Of a stretch of DNA of 64,000 nt, positions 25,392-33,982 are shown in pieces; the first letter of the stretch is position 1; each line of letters starts with the position of its first letter. Origin of the DNA: Anaeromyxobacter oryzisoli (lineage in GTDB: Bacteria; Myxococcota; Myxococcia; Myxococcales; Anaeromyxobacteraceae); the NCBI RefSeq assembly GCF_022690765.1, contig NZ_JALCZA010000014.1:1-64000 (forward strand), read 5' to 3'. Position numbers and translations under genes: made by a program. Below the pieces are notes generated by a model, which was not told the DNA's origin, ran no database searches, and saw nothing but the letters and a program-made list of their open reading frames with translations.

Positions 25392-27056
25392 ATGCCGTCC
25401 CCCTCCCGCATGAGCCCAGGGACGAAAGCCTCCGCGGTCGCGAGCGCCTGGGCCGTTCTCGCCTTCGCCGGTCCCTCGAGCGTCTCCGGAGAGCTGGCCG
25501 CCGCGGCCTCGCGCGCTCGGCCGACCCCGACGCGCCCTGCCCCTCCGCGCTCGGCCGGCGCGACGACGCCGGCGTTCCCCGGGGCGCAGGGCGGCGGCGC
25601 GGCGGTCACGGGAGGCCGAGGCGGCAAGGTGATCAAGGTCACGAACCTGAACGACTCCGGTCCGGGCTCCTTGCGTGATTGCGTGCAGACCCGGAGCGGC
25701 CCGCGCACCTGCGTCTTCGCCGTGGGCGGCCGCATCGACCTGCTCTCGACCCTGCACGTCCACAACCCACACCTCACGGTCGCCGGGCAGACCGCTCCGG
25801 GCGGCATCGCCATCTACACCGGGCTCGGGATGCCCGTCTCCGGCCAGGGCCTCAAGGCCTTCTCCGTCGAGGCGCCGGACGTGATCATCCGCTACGTCCG
25901 GATCTGGGGCCAGGCGGTCGTGGGCGAGGGTCCGGCCCCGGCGAGGGGCAGCATCGCGGTGATGACCTACGCTCCGGACGTCATCATCGATCACGTCACG
26001 GCGCTCTGGCAGACCGGGTTCACCTTCGGCGGCAACGTGGGCTCGGCCGGGAAGCCGGGGGCGAACTACACGCTCCAGTGGTCGATCGGCGGCGAGAACG
26101 TCCACAACGGCTCCGTCTACAAGAAGGGCCAGTCCACCCCCCTCCTCTTCCTGGCAGGAAGGTCGGCCCACTACGATCCGGCCGGCGTCACGGACGTGGA
26201 TTGTCACCACAATCTCTTCGCGAACGCCTCGCATCGCTTCCCGGGGCTCGCGGTCGCCACGGGACGCTTCGTCAACAACGCCGTGTTCAACTGGCGTCGC
26301 GCCTCCTACGAGGACGTGGGAGACTCGACCGGGACCGCCGGTCTGGTCGACTTCATCGGCAACGATTACAAGGCCGGCAACATGCCGAAGTCCGCTGGCG
26401 TCGCCGGTTACCGGGAGATCATGGCCAACCGCGCCAACCCGGTGGCGGACGTCAGCCTGTTCGTCTCGGGGAACCGGTCGGACTGGAGCGGATGGGACGT
26501 GACCCCGGGCGACCGGGGCACCGTGCCGGCCGGCTCGTCCGACGCGTTCCAGTGGTCGAAGCTCACCGCGGGCAGCACCGTCTACCAGGGCGCGGCGTCC
26601 GCGGGGCTGCTCCCGCTGCCGTCGAGCTACAAGCGCTCCCCGTACGCCCGTCTTCCGCCCCCGGCGAGCGGCATCGACATCCCGGTGGACAGCGTGACGA
26701 GCCTGCCCTCGCTCCTGACGGCCCAAGCCGGCGCGGGCGCGTCCCGCTTCCTGAACTGCGATGGAACGTGGACGAACTTCCGCGATAGCGCCGAGACGCG
26801 CATCATCGGCTCGTACCTCAACGGCAGCCCGACGCCGCCCAGCACCGTCGCGAGCTACGCCAACTACGCCTCCTCGGCCAGCGTCTCGAACCTCCCCGTC
26901 CTCACCCCGCGCACGCCCTGCACCGACACGGACGGCGACGGGATGCCCGACATCTACGAGACCGCCCACGGGCTCGACCCGAACGACCCCACCGACGGGC
27001 CCCGGGTCCAGGCCGACGGCTACACCAACCTCGAGCATTACCTCGACGGGCGCTAG
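25392..27056 (+). CDS. secreted pectate-lyase-type beta-helix protein (paralogue of 15975-18470)
   Basis: A 554-residue protein. A Sec-type signal (about 7-35, hydrophobic stretch AWAVLAFAGPSSVSG) lacks a lipobox, so it is secreted, whereas its paralogue is lipid-anchored. After an Ala/Pro/Thr linker the beta-helix domain starts at FPGAQGGGAAVTGG (residue 62) and runs to the C-terminal DTDGDGMPDIYE calcium motif. It has no Ig-like domains. The domain aligns without gaps to the first lyase, with changes such as YHHNLFVN to CHHNLFAN near the putative active face. ATG 25410 is an alternative start. It lies only 22 nt after the DUF362 gene, so it is read from that transcript and lacks the structured leader of copy 1. 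Confidence 0.87.
   Translation: MPSPSRMSPGTKASAVASAWAVLAFAGPSSVSGELAAAASRARPTPTRPAPPRSAGATTPAFPGAQGGGAAVTGGRGGKVIKVTNLNDSGPGSLRDCVQTRSGPRTCVFAVGGRIDLLSTLHVHNPHLTVAGQTAPGGIAIYTGLGMPVSGQGLKAFSVEAPDVIIRYVRIWGQAVVGEGPAPARGSIAVMTYAPDVIIDHVTALWQTGFTFGGNVGSAGKPGANYTLQWSIGGENVHNGSVYKKGQSTPLLFLAGRSAHYDPAGVTDVDCHHNLFANASHRFPGLAVATGRFVNNAVFNWRRASYEDVGDSTGTAGLVDFIGNDYKAGNMPKSAGVAGYREIMANRANPVADVSLFVSGNRSDWSGWDVTPGDRGTVPAGSSDAFQWSKLTAGSTVYQGAASAGLLPLPSSYKRSPYARLPPPASGIDIPVDSVTSLPSLLTAQAGAGASRFLNCDGTWTNFRDSAETRIIGSYLNGSPTPPSTVASYANYASSASVSNLPVLTPRTPCTDTDGDGMPDIYETAHGLDPNDPTDGPRVQADGYTNLEHYLDGR
25575..27056 (+). repeat. copy 2 of the 1,482-bp dispersed direct repeat
   Basis: Same orientation as 16989-18470 and the same length, with the repeat starting at the same domain boundary. 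The 165 nt at 26787-26951 are identical to copy 1, including third positions. Confidence 0.9.
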
Positions 27057-27409
27057 CGCAGCGGAGAGGCGACGGCGGCGACGCCGCCAGCGCGGAGAGA
27101 CGGGCTCGGTGATCCGAAGGCGGCTCTAAACGGACGATCATGATTCGAGAACGGTCAGCGGGGAGGGGCCCCACCGCAGGTGGGGAGGGGCAGCGCCCCT
27201 CCCCGCGGGACAGCGCGCGCCAGCGCGCGTGGGCCCCGCTTCGCGGGGTGAGGCACCATCGAACACGCGCACGCCCCGCGTGCGCTGGGGAGCTTCGCTC
27301 GACGGGGCGGGGGCGCAGCCCCCGTGCAACATGGCTAAACGAGGGCGCGAGGCGCGACACCGAAGGTGTTCGCGAATCGCGAACCCTCGTTTAGGGGAGG
27401 GAGGGACAC
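27057..27409. repeat. GC-rich hairpin-chain intergenic repeat, copy 1
   Basis: No gene is seen in these 353 nt. From about 27146 the DNA is a series of short GC palindromes: GGGGCAGCGCCCC-type, GCGCGC-CA-GCGCGC-type, CCCCGC-TTC-GCGGGG (27234-27248) and GGGGGCGCAGCCCCC. The 20 bases at 27231-27250 recur exactly at 48502-48521. The region ends with a perfect 11-bp inverted repeat CTAAACGAGGG / CCCTCGTTTAG (27335-27345 with 27384-27394). That repeat encloses a second stem CGCGA-CACC / GGTG-T-TCGCG, just ahead of the ribosome-binding site of the ATP-grasp gene. Confidence 0.6.
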
Positions 27410-28465
27410 ATGGCGGGAACCGCGACGGTGGCCATTCATCGAAGGGAGGGGAGCTACTCGGACCGGTGGATCGGGCGGTGCGCCGAGCTGGGCATCCCTT
27501 ACGCCGTCGTCGACTGCTACGCCCCGGACATCGTCTCCCGGCTCGCCTCGTGCCGCGCGCTCCTGTGGCACTTCACGCACGCGCGTCCCTGCGATCTGCT
27601 GATGGCCCGGAACGTGCTGACCGCAGCGGAGCTCCTCGGCCTGGAGGTGTTCCCCGACCGCGCGACCAGCTGGCACTTCGACGACAAGATCGCGCAGAAG
27701 TACCTCCTCGAGGCGGTCGGAGCGCCGCTCGCGCGATCCTGGGTCTGGTACGATCTCGAGAGCGCGAACGCGTTCATCGACGGGGCGACCCTGCCGCTCG
27801 TGTTCAAGCTGCGGCGGGGAGCCGGCTCCGTGAACGTCCGCCTGGTGCGGACGCGCAGCGAGGCCCGCGCGCTCGCCCGCCGGGCGTTCGACGGCGGCTT
27901 CGCGCCCACCGAGGGGCCGCTGACCGACGCCAGGCGGCGCGTCGGGCGGGCCCGGACGCGCCACGACCTCGCCGGCATGCTGCTTCGGGTGCCCGCCACG
28001 CTGATCCGGATGAACCGCGCGCGCCAGCGGGCGGACCGGGAGAAGGGCTACGTCTATTTCCAGGAGTTCCTGCCCGGCAACGCCTTCGACATGCGCCTCA
28101 CCGTCATCGGGCGGCGAGCCTTCGCCTTCACGCGCAACGTGCGCCCCGGCGACTTCCGGGCGTCGGGCTCGGGGAGCATCGACTACGACGTACGGCGGAT
28201 CGACCCCCGCTGCGTCACCACCGCCTTCGAGGTCGCTCGCCGGGCCAGGTCCCAGAGCATGGCCTTCGACTTCGTGCGCGACGCCTCGGGCGCACCGCGC
28301 ATCCTCGAGGTGAGCTACGGGTTCCTGTCGAAGGCGGTGTACGCCTGCCCCGGCCACTGGGACGAGCGCCTCGGCTGGCACGAAGGCCATGTCTGGCCGG
28401 AGGACGCCATCCTCGAAGACCTGCTCGAGCGCTTGGAGGGCGGGATCGACGCTGCGTCCATGTGA
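27410..28465 (+). CDS. ATP-grasp-fold protein
   Basis: A 351-residue protein with the layout of ATP-grasp ligases. An N-terminal pre-grasp domain contains VFPDRATSWHFDDKIAQKYLL (two parts: the DK pair precedes the ATP-binding lysines). LPLVFKLRRGAGSVNVRLV is the Lys-Gly-rich ATP loop, VYFQEFLPGNAFDMRLTVIG follows, and the metal-binding end is AFDFVRDASGAPRILEVSYGF with the conserved Asp and Glu. Such enzymes form amide-type bonds through an acyl phosphate. A role in amidating or peptidylating the polysaccharide is possible but not shown. A strong GGAGGGAGGG precedes the ATG. It stands alone between the hairpin-chain repeat and a small lipoprotein gene. Confidence 0.78.
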   Translation: MAGTATVAIHRREGSYSDRWIGRCAELGIPYAVVDCYAPDIVSRLASCRALLWHFTHARPCDLLMARNVLTAAELLGLEVFPDRATSWHFDDKIAQKYLLEAVGAPLARSWVWYDLESANAFIDGATLPLVFKLRRGAGSVNVRLVRTRSEARALARRAFDGGFAPTEGPLTDARRRVGRARTRHDLAGMLLRVPATLIRMNRARQRADREKGYVYFQEFLPGNAFDMRLTVIGRRAFAFTRNVRPGDFRASGSGSIDYDVRRIDPRCVTTAFEVARRARSQSMAFDFVRDASGAPRILEVSYGFLSKAVYACPGHWDERLGWHEGHVWPEDAILEDLLERLEGGIDAASM

Positions 28466-28589
28466 CTCATAGTTGCGGCACCTCTCACGGCCGGGGCGTG
28501 CTCGGGCGCGGACGAGGCCCCCTGCTCTCCGCCCGGGGAGCAGGCGCCTGACTCCCCGTGTCTTAACCTGACCGGAGACGGAGGGTGCC

Positions 28590-29099
28590 ATGTCCTCAGT
28601 CGCACGGTCGGGGTGCCTGGTTGCCCTGTGGCTCGCGGTCATCGCCTGCGGCGGTGGCGGAACGACTCACGACGACCCGAGCCAGCCGACCCCGTACTGC
28701 TCGGTGGCCTTCACCGGGGGCCTCACGGGGACCTACGCCTGCCACGTGGCCCTCAAGGAGATCGGCGGCGGAGCCTGGCAGCTCACGCTGAACACCGTCG
28801 GAAGCGGCGCCCCGGCGTTCCAGGTCGAGGTCTCGTGGCCCGGCAAGCCGTCCCTCTACACCCCTTACACGCTCGCCCTGGGGACGGTGCGTTCCGCGGT
28901 CGCCACCGCGCAGCCGGTCGCCACGCCGACCTCGCAGTGGGCGGCTGGCCCGGCGCCGACGGTGGGCGCCGTGTCCACGACCCTGACGTCGTTCTGGGCG
29001 TCCGTCTCCCAGGGCCCGTGCGGGGATCTCTCCGCGACGCTCGTCCCGACCGACGGATCGACGGCGAGCGAACCGGTGCAGGTCACCGCGGAGTTCTGA
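28590..29099 (+). CDS. small lipoprotein of unknown function
   Basis: A 169-residue protein with a lipoprotein signal; the lipobox VIAC places the lipidated Cys at residue 20, followed by GGGG. The mature part is a small, likely beta-rich domain with TGTYACHVALKEIGGGAWQL and VEVSWPGKP; three further cysteines (near 37, 51 and 150) could form a disulfide. No family is recognised. GGAGACGGAGG precedes the ATG. It follows the ATP-grasp gene after 124 nt and precedes the epimerase pair after 264 nt that show nothing coding. Confidence 0.65.
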   Translation: MSSVARSGCLVALWLAVIACGGGGTTHDDPSQPTPYCSVAFTGGLTGTYACHVALKEIGGGAWQLTLNTVGSGAPAFQVEVSWPGKPSLYTPYTLALGTVRSAVATAQPVATPTSQWAAGPAPTVGAVSTTLTSFWASVSQGPCGDLSATLVPTDGSTASEPVQVTAEF

Positions 29100-29363
29100 G
29101 CGGGTCGGGACCTGCCTGCGCGGGGCAGGCTCTTCCCTGCGCTGCTCGACGTGTCTTCCAGGCGGCCCTCCAGGCTCGCCTGGGCTGCGCGGTCGTCGTG
29201 CACCCCTCGTTCGATGAAGGCATCGTGTGCCTCGCGACGGACGAGGCGAGTGGGTGGCACCATGAGCGCCGCGACCGGGCGCGCGCTCCCGCGCAGGGAT
29301 CGATCGGGCAGGGCCCGCCGGGGATCCCGCGCGCGTTCGAGATCGTGCGAGGTTGAGTGCGCG

Positions 29364-30371
29364 ATGACAGTCCTCGTGACCGGCGCGACCGGGCTGCTCG
29401 GTGGGCATGTGGCGGGTCTGCTGCGTGACCGCGGGGAGCAGGTCCGCGCGCTGGTCCGCCCGGAGGAGGACGCGAGCGGCCTCGCCGGCATGGGCGTCGA
29501 GCTCCAGCGCGGAGATCTCGCGGACGTCCCGTCGCTGCACGCGTCGGTGCGCGGCGTGAGACGCGTCGTCCACTGCGCGGCGAGGACGGGTCCATGGGGG
29601 CCGCGGGCCGAGTACGCCGTTGCCAACGTCCGCGGGGTGAAGGCGCTCCTGGAGGCGGCGCTCGCCGCCGGGGTCGAGCGCTTCGTCCACGTCAGCTCGG
29701 CCATCGTGGTCGGCACGGACGCGGGGGGAAGCCTGGACGAGACGGCGCCGTTCAAGCCGGAGCCGAACCCATACAGCTGGTCGAAGATCGAGGGCGAGCG
29801 GATCGTCCAGGACGCGATCCGCGCTCGGCGCGCGCCCGCGGTCATCGTGCGCCCGGGGCTCGTGTACGGCCCTCGAGACCGCGGGAGCTTCGGCCGGTTC
29901 GCCGCCCTCATCGAGCAGCGCCGGATGGTGGTGATGGGCTCCGGCGAGAACCACCTGCCGCTCGCGTACGTGGGCGACGTCGCGGAGGGCATCGTGCGGG
30001 CCAGCGAGACGCAGCGCGCAGAGGGGCATACGTACTTCCTCGTCAACGACGAGCTCGTCACGCAGAACGATTATCTCCGCGCGATCGCCGCCGAGCTGGG
30101 CGTCGAGGCCCCGCGCCGCCACGTGCCCTATCGCGCCGCGCTCCTCGTGGCGGCGGCGGCCGAGCACGCGACCCGCTCGCTCCGCCGCCCGGGTCCGCCG
30201 CCGCTGACGCGGTTCGGTGTCCGCCTGCTCGGCGGCGAGAACCGCCCCTCGATCCGCCGGGCGCGCGAGGACCTCGGGTTCGAGCCGCGCGTCTCGATGA
30301 TGGAGGGCGTACGCGAGGGGGTGGCCTGGTATCGCGTCGCGATGGCGCCGGGCCCCGCTCGAGGAGCATGA
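29364..30371 (+). CDS. NAD-dependent epimerase/dehydratase (extended SDR)
   Basis: A 335-residue extended short-chain dehydrogenase. It has the NAD loop TGATGLLGGH at residues 6-15, the VHCAARTG strand, VHVSSAIV and the catalytic Tyr-x3-Lys in YSWSK near 136-140. VIVRPGLVYGP and the C-terminal substrate region follow. These enzymes epimerise, reduce or dehydrate NDP-sugars or act on sterol-like substrates; the relevant substrate is not evident. The ATG at 29364 starts directly at the first beta-strand; a longer upstream frame lacks family character. It overlaps the next gene by ATGA (30368-30371). The neighbouring gene encodes a related protein of nearly equal length, consistent with a tandem duplication. 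Confidence 0.85.
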   Translation: MTVLVTGATGLLGGHVAGLLRDRGEQVRALVRPEEDASGLAGMGVELQRGDLADVPSLHASVRGVRRVVHCAARTGPWGPRAEYAVANVRGVKALLEAALAAGVERFVHVSSAIVVGTDAGGSLDETAPFKPEPNPYSWSKIEGERIVQDAIRARRAPAVIVRPGLVYGPRDRGSFGRFAALIEQRRMVVMGSGENHLPLAYVGDVAEGIVRASETQRAEGHTYFLVNDELVTQNDYLRAIAAELGVEAPRRHVPYRAALLVAAAAEHATRSLRRPGPPPLTRFGVRLLGGENRPSIRRAREDLGFEPRVSMMEGVREGVAWYRVAMAPGPARGA

Positions 30372-31366
30372 CCGTGGATGCCCTGGTCACCGGCGGGACG
30401 GGGTTCGTGGGGTACCATCTCGTCTCGGCGCTGCGCGCGCGCGACGCCCGAGTGCGCGTCCTGGCGCTGCCGGGGGAGGACGCCACCCGCGTCGAGCAGG
30501 CTGGCGCCGTCGTCTGCCGGGGCGACGTTCGCCGCGCCGAAACGGTCGTGGACGCGATGCGGGGCGCCGACACGGTGTTCCATCTCGCGGCGGTCCACGG
30601 GCTGTGGCGCCCGCAGCAGGAGTACTACGACGTCAACGTGCGCGGCGCCGACAACGTCTGCCGGGCGGTGATGGCGGTCGGCGCCAGGCGGCTCGTCCAC
30701 GTCAGCTCCTGGACGGTCTACGGAATGGGGCTGAAGGGTCCGGTGGCCGAGGGCGCGCCCCTCAGGCCCATCCTCGACTCCTACACACGGACCAAGGCGA
30801 CCGCCGACGAGCTGGTGAGCTCCCGCGTCCTCCGCGATCGCCTGCCCGCCGTGATCGTTCGCCCTGGAACCATGTTCGGCCCCGGCGACCGCGTGAACTA
30901 CGGGCGGATGGCGGATCGGGTGCGTGCCCGGAAGGCGATCATCATCGGGTCCGGGAGGAACGCCCTCCCGCTCGTCTACGTCACCGACGTGGTGGAGGGC
31001 ATGATCCTCGCGGCCACCCGGGAGCGCGCCGTCGGCGAGACCTACAACCTCTCGCACGACCAGCCGCTCACGCAGGAGCAGGTCTGGAGCGCCATCGCCG
31101 AGGACATCGGCGCTCCGCCGCCGAGGCTCAAGGTGCCGTACCCCGCGCTGTACGCGGCTGCGGTCCTCGCGGAGCAGGCGGTGCGGGCGGACGATCCGCG
31201 GCGCCAGCCGCTCGTGACGCGGCTCGGGGTCCGGCTGTTCGGGAGCGAGAACCGGCACGACATCGAGAAGGCCCGGCGCGAGCTCGGCTATGCGCCCGCG
31301 ATCGCGATCCGGGACGGGCTCAGGCTCGCGGCGCGCTGGTACGTGGAGCAGGGCGGACGCGGCTGA
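30368..31366 (+). CDS. NAD-dependent epimerase/dehydratase (extended SDR), tandem paralogue
   Basis: A 332-residue extended SDR with TGGTGFVGYH at 8-17, VFHLAAVHG, VHVSSWTVYG and the catalytic YTRTK near 137-141. VIVRPGTMFGPGDR and a C-terminal RLGVRLFGSENRHD block follow; that block is closely mirrored in the preceding protein (RFGVRLLGGENRPS). The pair is translationally coupled by ATGA overlap and probably arose by tandem duplication. Each may serve a different step in making an activated sugar for the locus. It converges, with a 21-nt gap, on the third epimerase. Confidence 0.85.
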   Translation: MTVDALVTGGTGFVGYHLVSALRARDARVRVLALPGEDATRVEQAGAVVCRGDVRRAETVVDAMRGADTVFHLAAVHGLWRPQQEYYDVNVRGADNVCRAVMAVGARRLVHVSSWTVYGMGLKGPVAEGAPLRPILDSYTRTKATADELVSSRVLRDRLPAVIVRPGTMFGPGDRVNYGRMADRVRARKAIIIGSGRNALPLVYVTDVVEGMILAATRERAVGETYNLSHDQPLTQEQVWSAIAEDIGAPPPRLKVPYPALYAAAVLAEQAVRADDPRRQPLVTRLGVRLFGSENRHDIEKARRELGYAPAIAIRDGLRLAARWYVEQGGRG

Positions 31367-31387
31367 ACGGCGCCGGCCGCGACGACC

Positions 31388-32365
31388 TCACAGCAGCCGG
31401 CGCTCGCGATACCACGCGACGGCGAGCGGCAGGCCCGATCCGAGATCGTGGCGGGGCGTGTAGCCGAGCTCGTCGTGGGCTCTCCGCCACGAGAACAGGC
31501 GATCCTGTCCGAAGAAGTCGACTCCAGCGCGGCTCAGGGGCGGCTTGCGGCGCGTCGCAGCGCCCGCCGCCTCGAGCCCCGCGGCCACCAGGGTCGCCGC
31601 CCAGCGCGGGAGCCGCAGCCAGGGCGGTCGGACGCCGAGCGCCGCGGCGACCGCGTCCCCGAGCTCACGGAACGTGACCGCGCGGGGTCCCGTGACGTGG
31701 TAGATGCCGCCCGCCGCGCCGGCGCGGAGGCAGAGCAGGATCCCGTCGACCGCGTCGTCGATGAAGGTCGGCTGGCAGAGGTGCTCCCCGGCGCCGACGT
31801 AGAAGAAGCGCCCTCGCTGGATGGCCCTGAACAGCCCCAGGACGTGTCGGTCGCCCGGTCCGTACACGAACCCGGGCCTCGCCACGACGACCTGAAGTCC
31901 TCGGCGCGCGAACTCGAGCGCGACCCGCTCCGACTCCGCCTTGCTGCGCTCGTAGGGGTTGCGCGGCGCGTACGGCGCCTCCTCCGGGGCCGCGGTCCGA
32001 CCGGTGACGCCGAGCACGCCCGCGCTGCTGAGGTGCAGGACGCGCGGCGGCGCCGGCGATCCCAGCGCCGCCGCGAGGACGTTCCTCGTCCCCTCCACGT
32101 TGAGCCGGCGGTACGCCTCCTCCGGCACGCCCGCCTCCCCGAGCCGGCCGGCGGCGTGGACCACGAGGTCGGCGCCCTCGAGCGCGTGCTCGAGGCCGCG
32201 AGGGCTGGTGACGTCACACTCACGCCAGGTGAGGTGCGCATGACGCAGGCCGCTGCGATCCGAGCCGGGGCGGCTCAGCGCGACCACGTCGGCACCCCGT
32301 CGGGCGAGCGCGTGCGCCAGCGCGCCCCCCAGGAATCCCGTGGCGCCGGTGATCGCGACCCGCAT
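31388..32365 (-). CDS. NAD-dependent epimerase/dehydratase (extended SDR)
   Basis: A 325-residue extended SDR. MRVAITGATGFLGGALAHAL carries the NAD-binding TGxxGFLG, VVHAAGRLGEAG follows, and YERSK supplies the catalytic Tyr and Lys. VVVARPGFVYGPGDRHVLGLF and a C-terminal RRAHDELGYTPRHDL segment are typical of the same subgroup as the two epimerases at 29364-31366. The ATG at 32365 is preceded by GGAGGG; an in-frame extension to 32476 overlaps the flippase gene and is not credible. It follows the flippase by 19 nt on the minus strand, so both are likely in the transcript that begins with the GT2 gene at 36019. Confidence 0.87.
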   Translation of the reverse strand: MRVAITGATGFLGGALAHALARRGADVVALSRPGSDRSGLRHAHLTWRECDVTSPRGLEHALEGADLVVHAAGRLGEAGVPEEAYRRLNVEGTRNVLAAALGSPAPPRVLHLSSAGVLGVTGRTAAPEEAPYAPRNPYERSKAESERVALEFARRGLQVVVARPGFVYGPGDRHVLGLFRAIQRGRFFYVGAGEHLCQPTFIDDAVDGILLCLRAGAAGGIYHVTGPRAVTFRELGDAVAAALGVRPPWLRLPRWAATLVAAGLEAAGAATRRKPPLSRAGVDFFGQDRLFSWRRAHDELGYTPRHDLGSGLPLAVAWYRERRLL

Positions 32366-32384
32366 CTCGCGTCCCTCCAGAGCG

Positions 32385-33671
32385 TCAGCGCCGGGCCAGC
32401 TGCAGCGCCGACGTGCCCGCCACCCGCGCCCGCGGCCAGGTGGTGACGGCCCCGGCGACGTTTCCGATGACGCCACCCGAGACCATGACGAGCGTCATGT
32501 GGACGAGGTCACCGCGGCCGAGCAGCCACATCCCGGCGACCTGCCAGACGAGGACGCCCGCCAGGACGTACGCGTACGACTTCCGCTCGGTCGAGAGCGC
32601 GTAGTTGAGCCAGATGTGGAGCCCCGCATAGAGCGTCGCGGCGAGGCTCGCGAGGCCGAGGACGACCCCCGGATCCGCGTACGCCCCCGTGAACATCACC
32701 TTCACCAAGGCCCCCGGGAACGCGAGGTACAGGGCGCTCAAGGCGAGGCCCGGCGAGAGCGCCGCCGCGAGGCCGGCGACGAGGAGGACCCGCGTGTCCT
32801 CACCCGCCGCCGTCCGCCGCGCCACCTTGGGGAAGAGCACCAGGCCGATGGCCCAGGACAGGAACAGGGCGACCTTGGCCAGCGTCACCACCGGAGCGTA
32901 GTCGGCCGCGGTGCGCACGTCGAAGAAGCGCCGCACGAACAGCGCATCGACGTTGGTGAGCATGCCGAACGCCATGAGCGCGAGCAACGTCGAGAACGAG
33001 TAATGCCAGCTCACGCCGGGGTCGCCCGGGTCGCCGCGCCGGCCGAGGTGCGGCCTCAGCGCCGCGGCCGAGAGCGCGACGCAGACGGCCGCCGCGAGGG
33101 GCTGCGCCAGGATCGCCCCGACCGCGCCCCAGCCGATCCCGATCAGCACGGCGCAGGCGGCGAGCCGCAGCGCGGCCTGGACGACCTGCACGACCGAGAG
33201 GGCGAGGAAGGATTCGACGCCCTGGAGCCCGCCGAAGGCGGCCTCTCGCACGTACAGCAGGAGCACCATCGAGGAGGCGGCCCAAAGTGCCGACGGGCCG
33301 GGCAGGCGCAACCAGCGAGCGAGGGGCGGTGCCGCGAGCGCCATCAACGTCGTCGAGATCGCCCCGTATCTCCACGCCCAGGCCTCGACCTGGCGCAGGA
33401 AGCGCGCGACCCGCGCCGGCGCGCTCGGGCCGACGCTCATCGATGCCGTGTAGAACGCGACCACCATGCGGATCGCGATCGCGGCCAGGGTGAGGACCTG
33501 CAGCACGGCCATCACCGAGACGAACACGCCGAAGTCGAGCGGATCGAGGCGACGGCCGGCGACCACGTTCACCGCGTAGTCGAGCGCGCCGGACGTGATC
33601 ATCGCGGCGCCCAGGACGAGGCTCTGCCGCGCCCCGTTGGAGCGCAGGAGGTGGTGGCGAGGCGGCTTCAT
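32385..33671 (-). CDS. Wzx/MATE-type polysaccharide flippase (second copy of the function)
   Basis: A 428-residue polytopic membrane protein with about 12 hydrophobic segments, and the pattern AGRRLDPLDFGVFVSVMAVLQ after the first helix that typifies oligosaccharide flippases. It shows little similarity to the flippase at 19436-20983 and is some 85 residues shorter, so it probably moves a different substrate. The MKPPRHH start at 33671 overlaps the stop of the small Cys-rich gene (33668); the frame upstream belongs to that gene's shadow. Downstream lies an epimerase after 19 nt. Membership of a five-gene minus-strand unit (GT2, radical SAM, Cys-rich protein, flippase, epimerase) suggests a self-contained sub-pathway. 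Confidence 0.85.
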   Translation of the reverse strand: MKPPRHHLLRSNGARQSLVLGAAMITSGALDYAVNVVAGRRLDPLDFGVFVSVMAVLQVLTLAAIAIRMVVAFYTASMSVGPSAPARVARFLRQVEAWAWRYGAISTTLMALAAPPLARWLRLPGPSALWAASSMVLLLYVREAAFGGLQGVESFLALSVVQVVQAALRLAACAVLIGIGWGAVGAILAQPLAAAVCVALSAAALRPHLGRRGDPGDPGVSWHYSFSTLLALMAFGMLTNVDALFVRRFFDVRTAADYAPVVTLAKVALFLSWAIGLVLFPKVARRTAAGEDTRVLLVAGLAAALSPGLALSALYLAFPGALVKVMFTGAYADPGVVLGLASLAATLYAGLHIWLNYALSTERKSYAYVLAGVLVWQVAGMWLLGRGDLVHMTLVMVSGGVIGNVAGAVTTWPRARVAGTSALQLARR

Positions 33672-33982
33672 CTCGTTCGCTGGTAACGCATGACCGGGCG
33701 ATACACGCACCGGCAATGGGCGCCGCGAGCGCAACCGGCGAGGGGGAGGCGGGGCGCCGTGAGGGGATCGTAGACCTCGCCCGCGACCTCCCGCGCGGCG
33801 GCACAGCCGTCGGGATCCGCGTCGATGGCGACTCCGACGATGGCGCCGTGCGCCCTCATGCCCAGCGCGTAGGCGCCGAGCGTCTTCTCGACGTAGTCGG
33901 GGGCCTTTTCCTGATTCCGCTGGAACTCCCTGAGCCAGTCGAACGCCACGGCGATCCCCCGATCACGCAGGTCCACGCCCAC
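33668..33982 (-). CDS. small protein with a C-terminal Cys-rich motif
   Basis: A 104-residue protein of unknown function. The N-terminal 75 residues look like an ordinary soluble fold (AFDWLREFQRNQEKAPDYV, then HGAIVGVAIDADPDG). The last 27 residues carry PLAGCARGAHCRCVYRPV, that is Cys-x5-Cys-x-Cys-x-Tyr, a pattern I have seen at the ends of assorted proteobacterial hypothetical proteins and which could bind metal. Its start overlaps the radical-SAM stop by 20 nt and its end overlaps the flippase start by 4 nt, so it is very probably translated with both. A link to the radical-SAM enzyme, as substrate or accessory, is inference from position only. Confidence 0.7.
   Translation of the reverse strand: MGVDLRDRGIAVAFDWLREFQRNQEKAPDYVEKTLGAYALGMRAHGAIVGVAIDADPDGCAAAREVAGEVYDPLTAPRLPLAGCARGAHCRCVYRPVMRYQRTR

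Noticed and set aside
27146-27394. A CRISPR array or rRNA-like structured RNA in the hairpin-rich gap
   Set aside because: There are no regularly spaced repeats with unique spacers, no cas genes, and no similarity to a known structured RNA.
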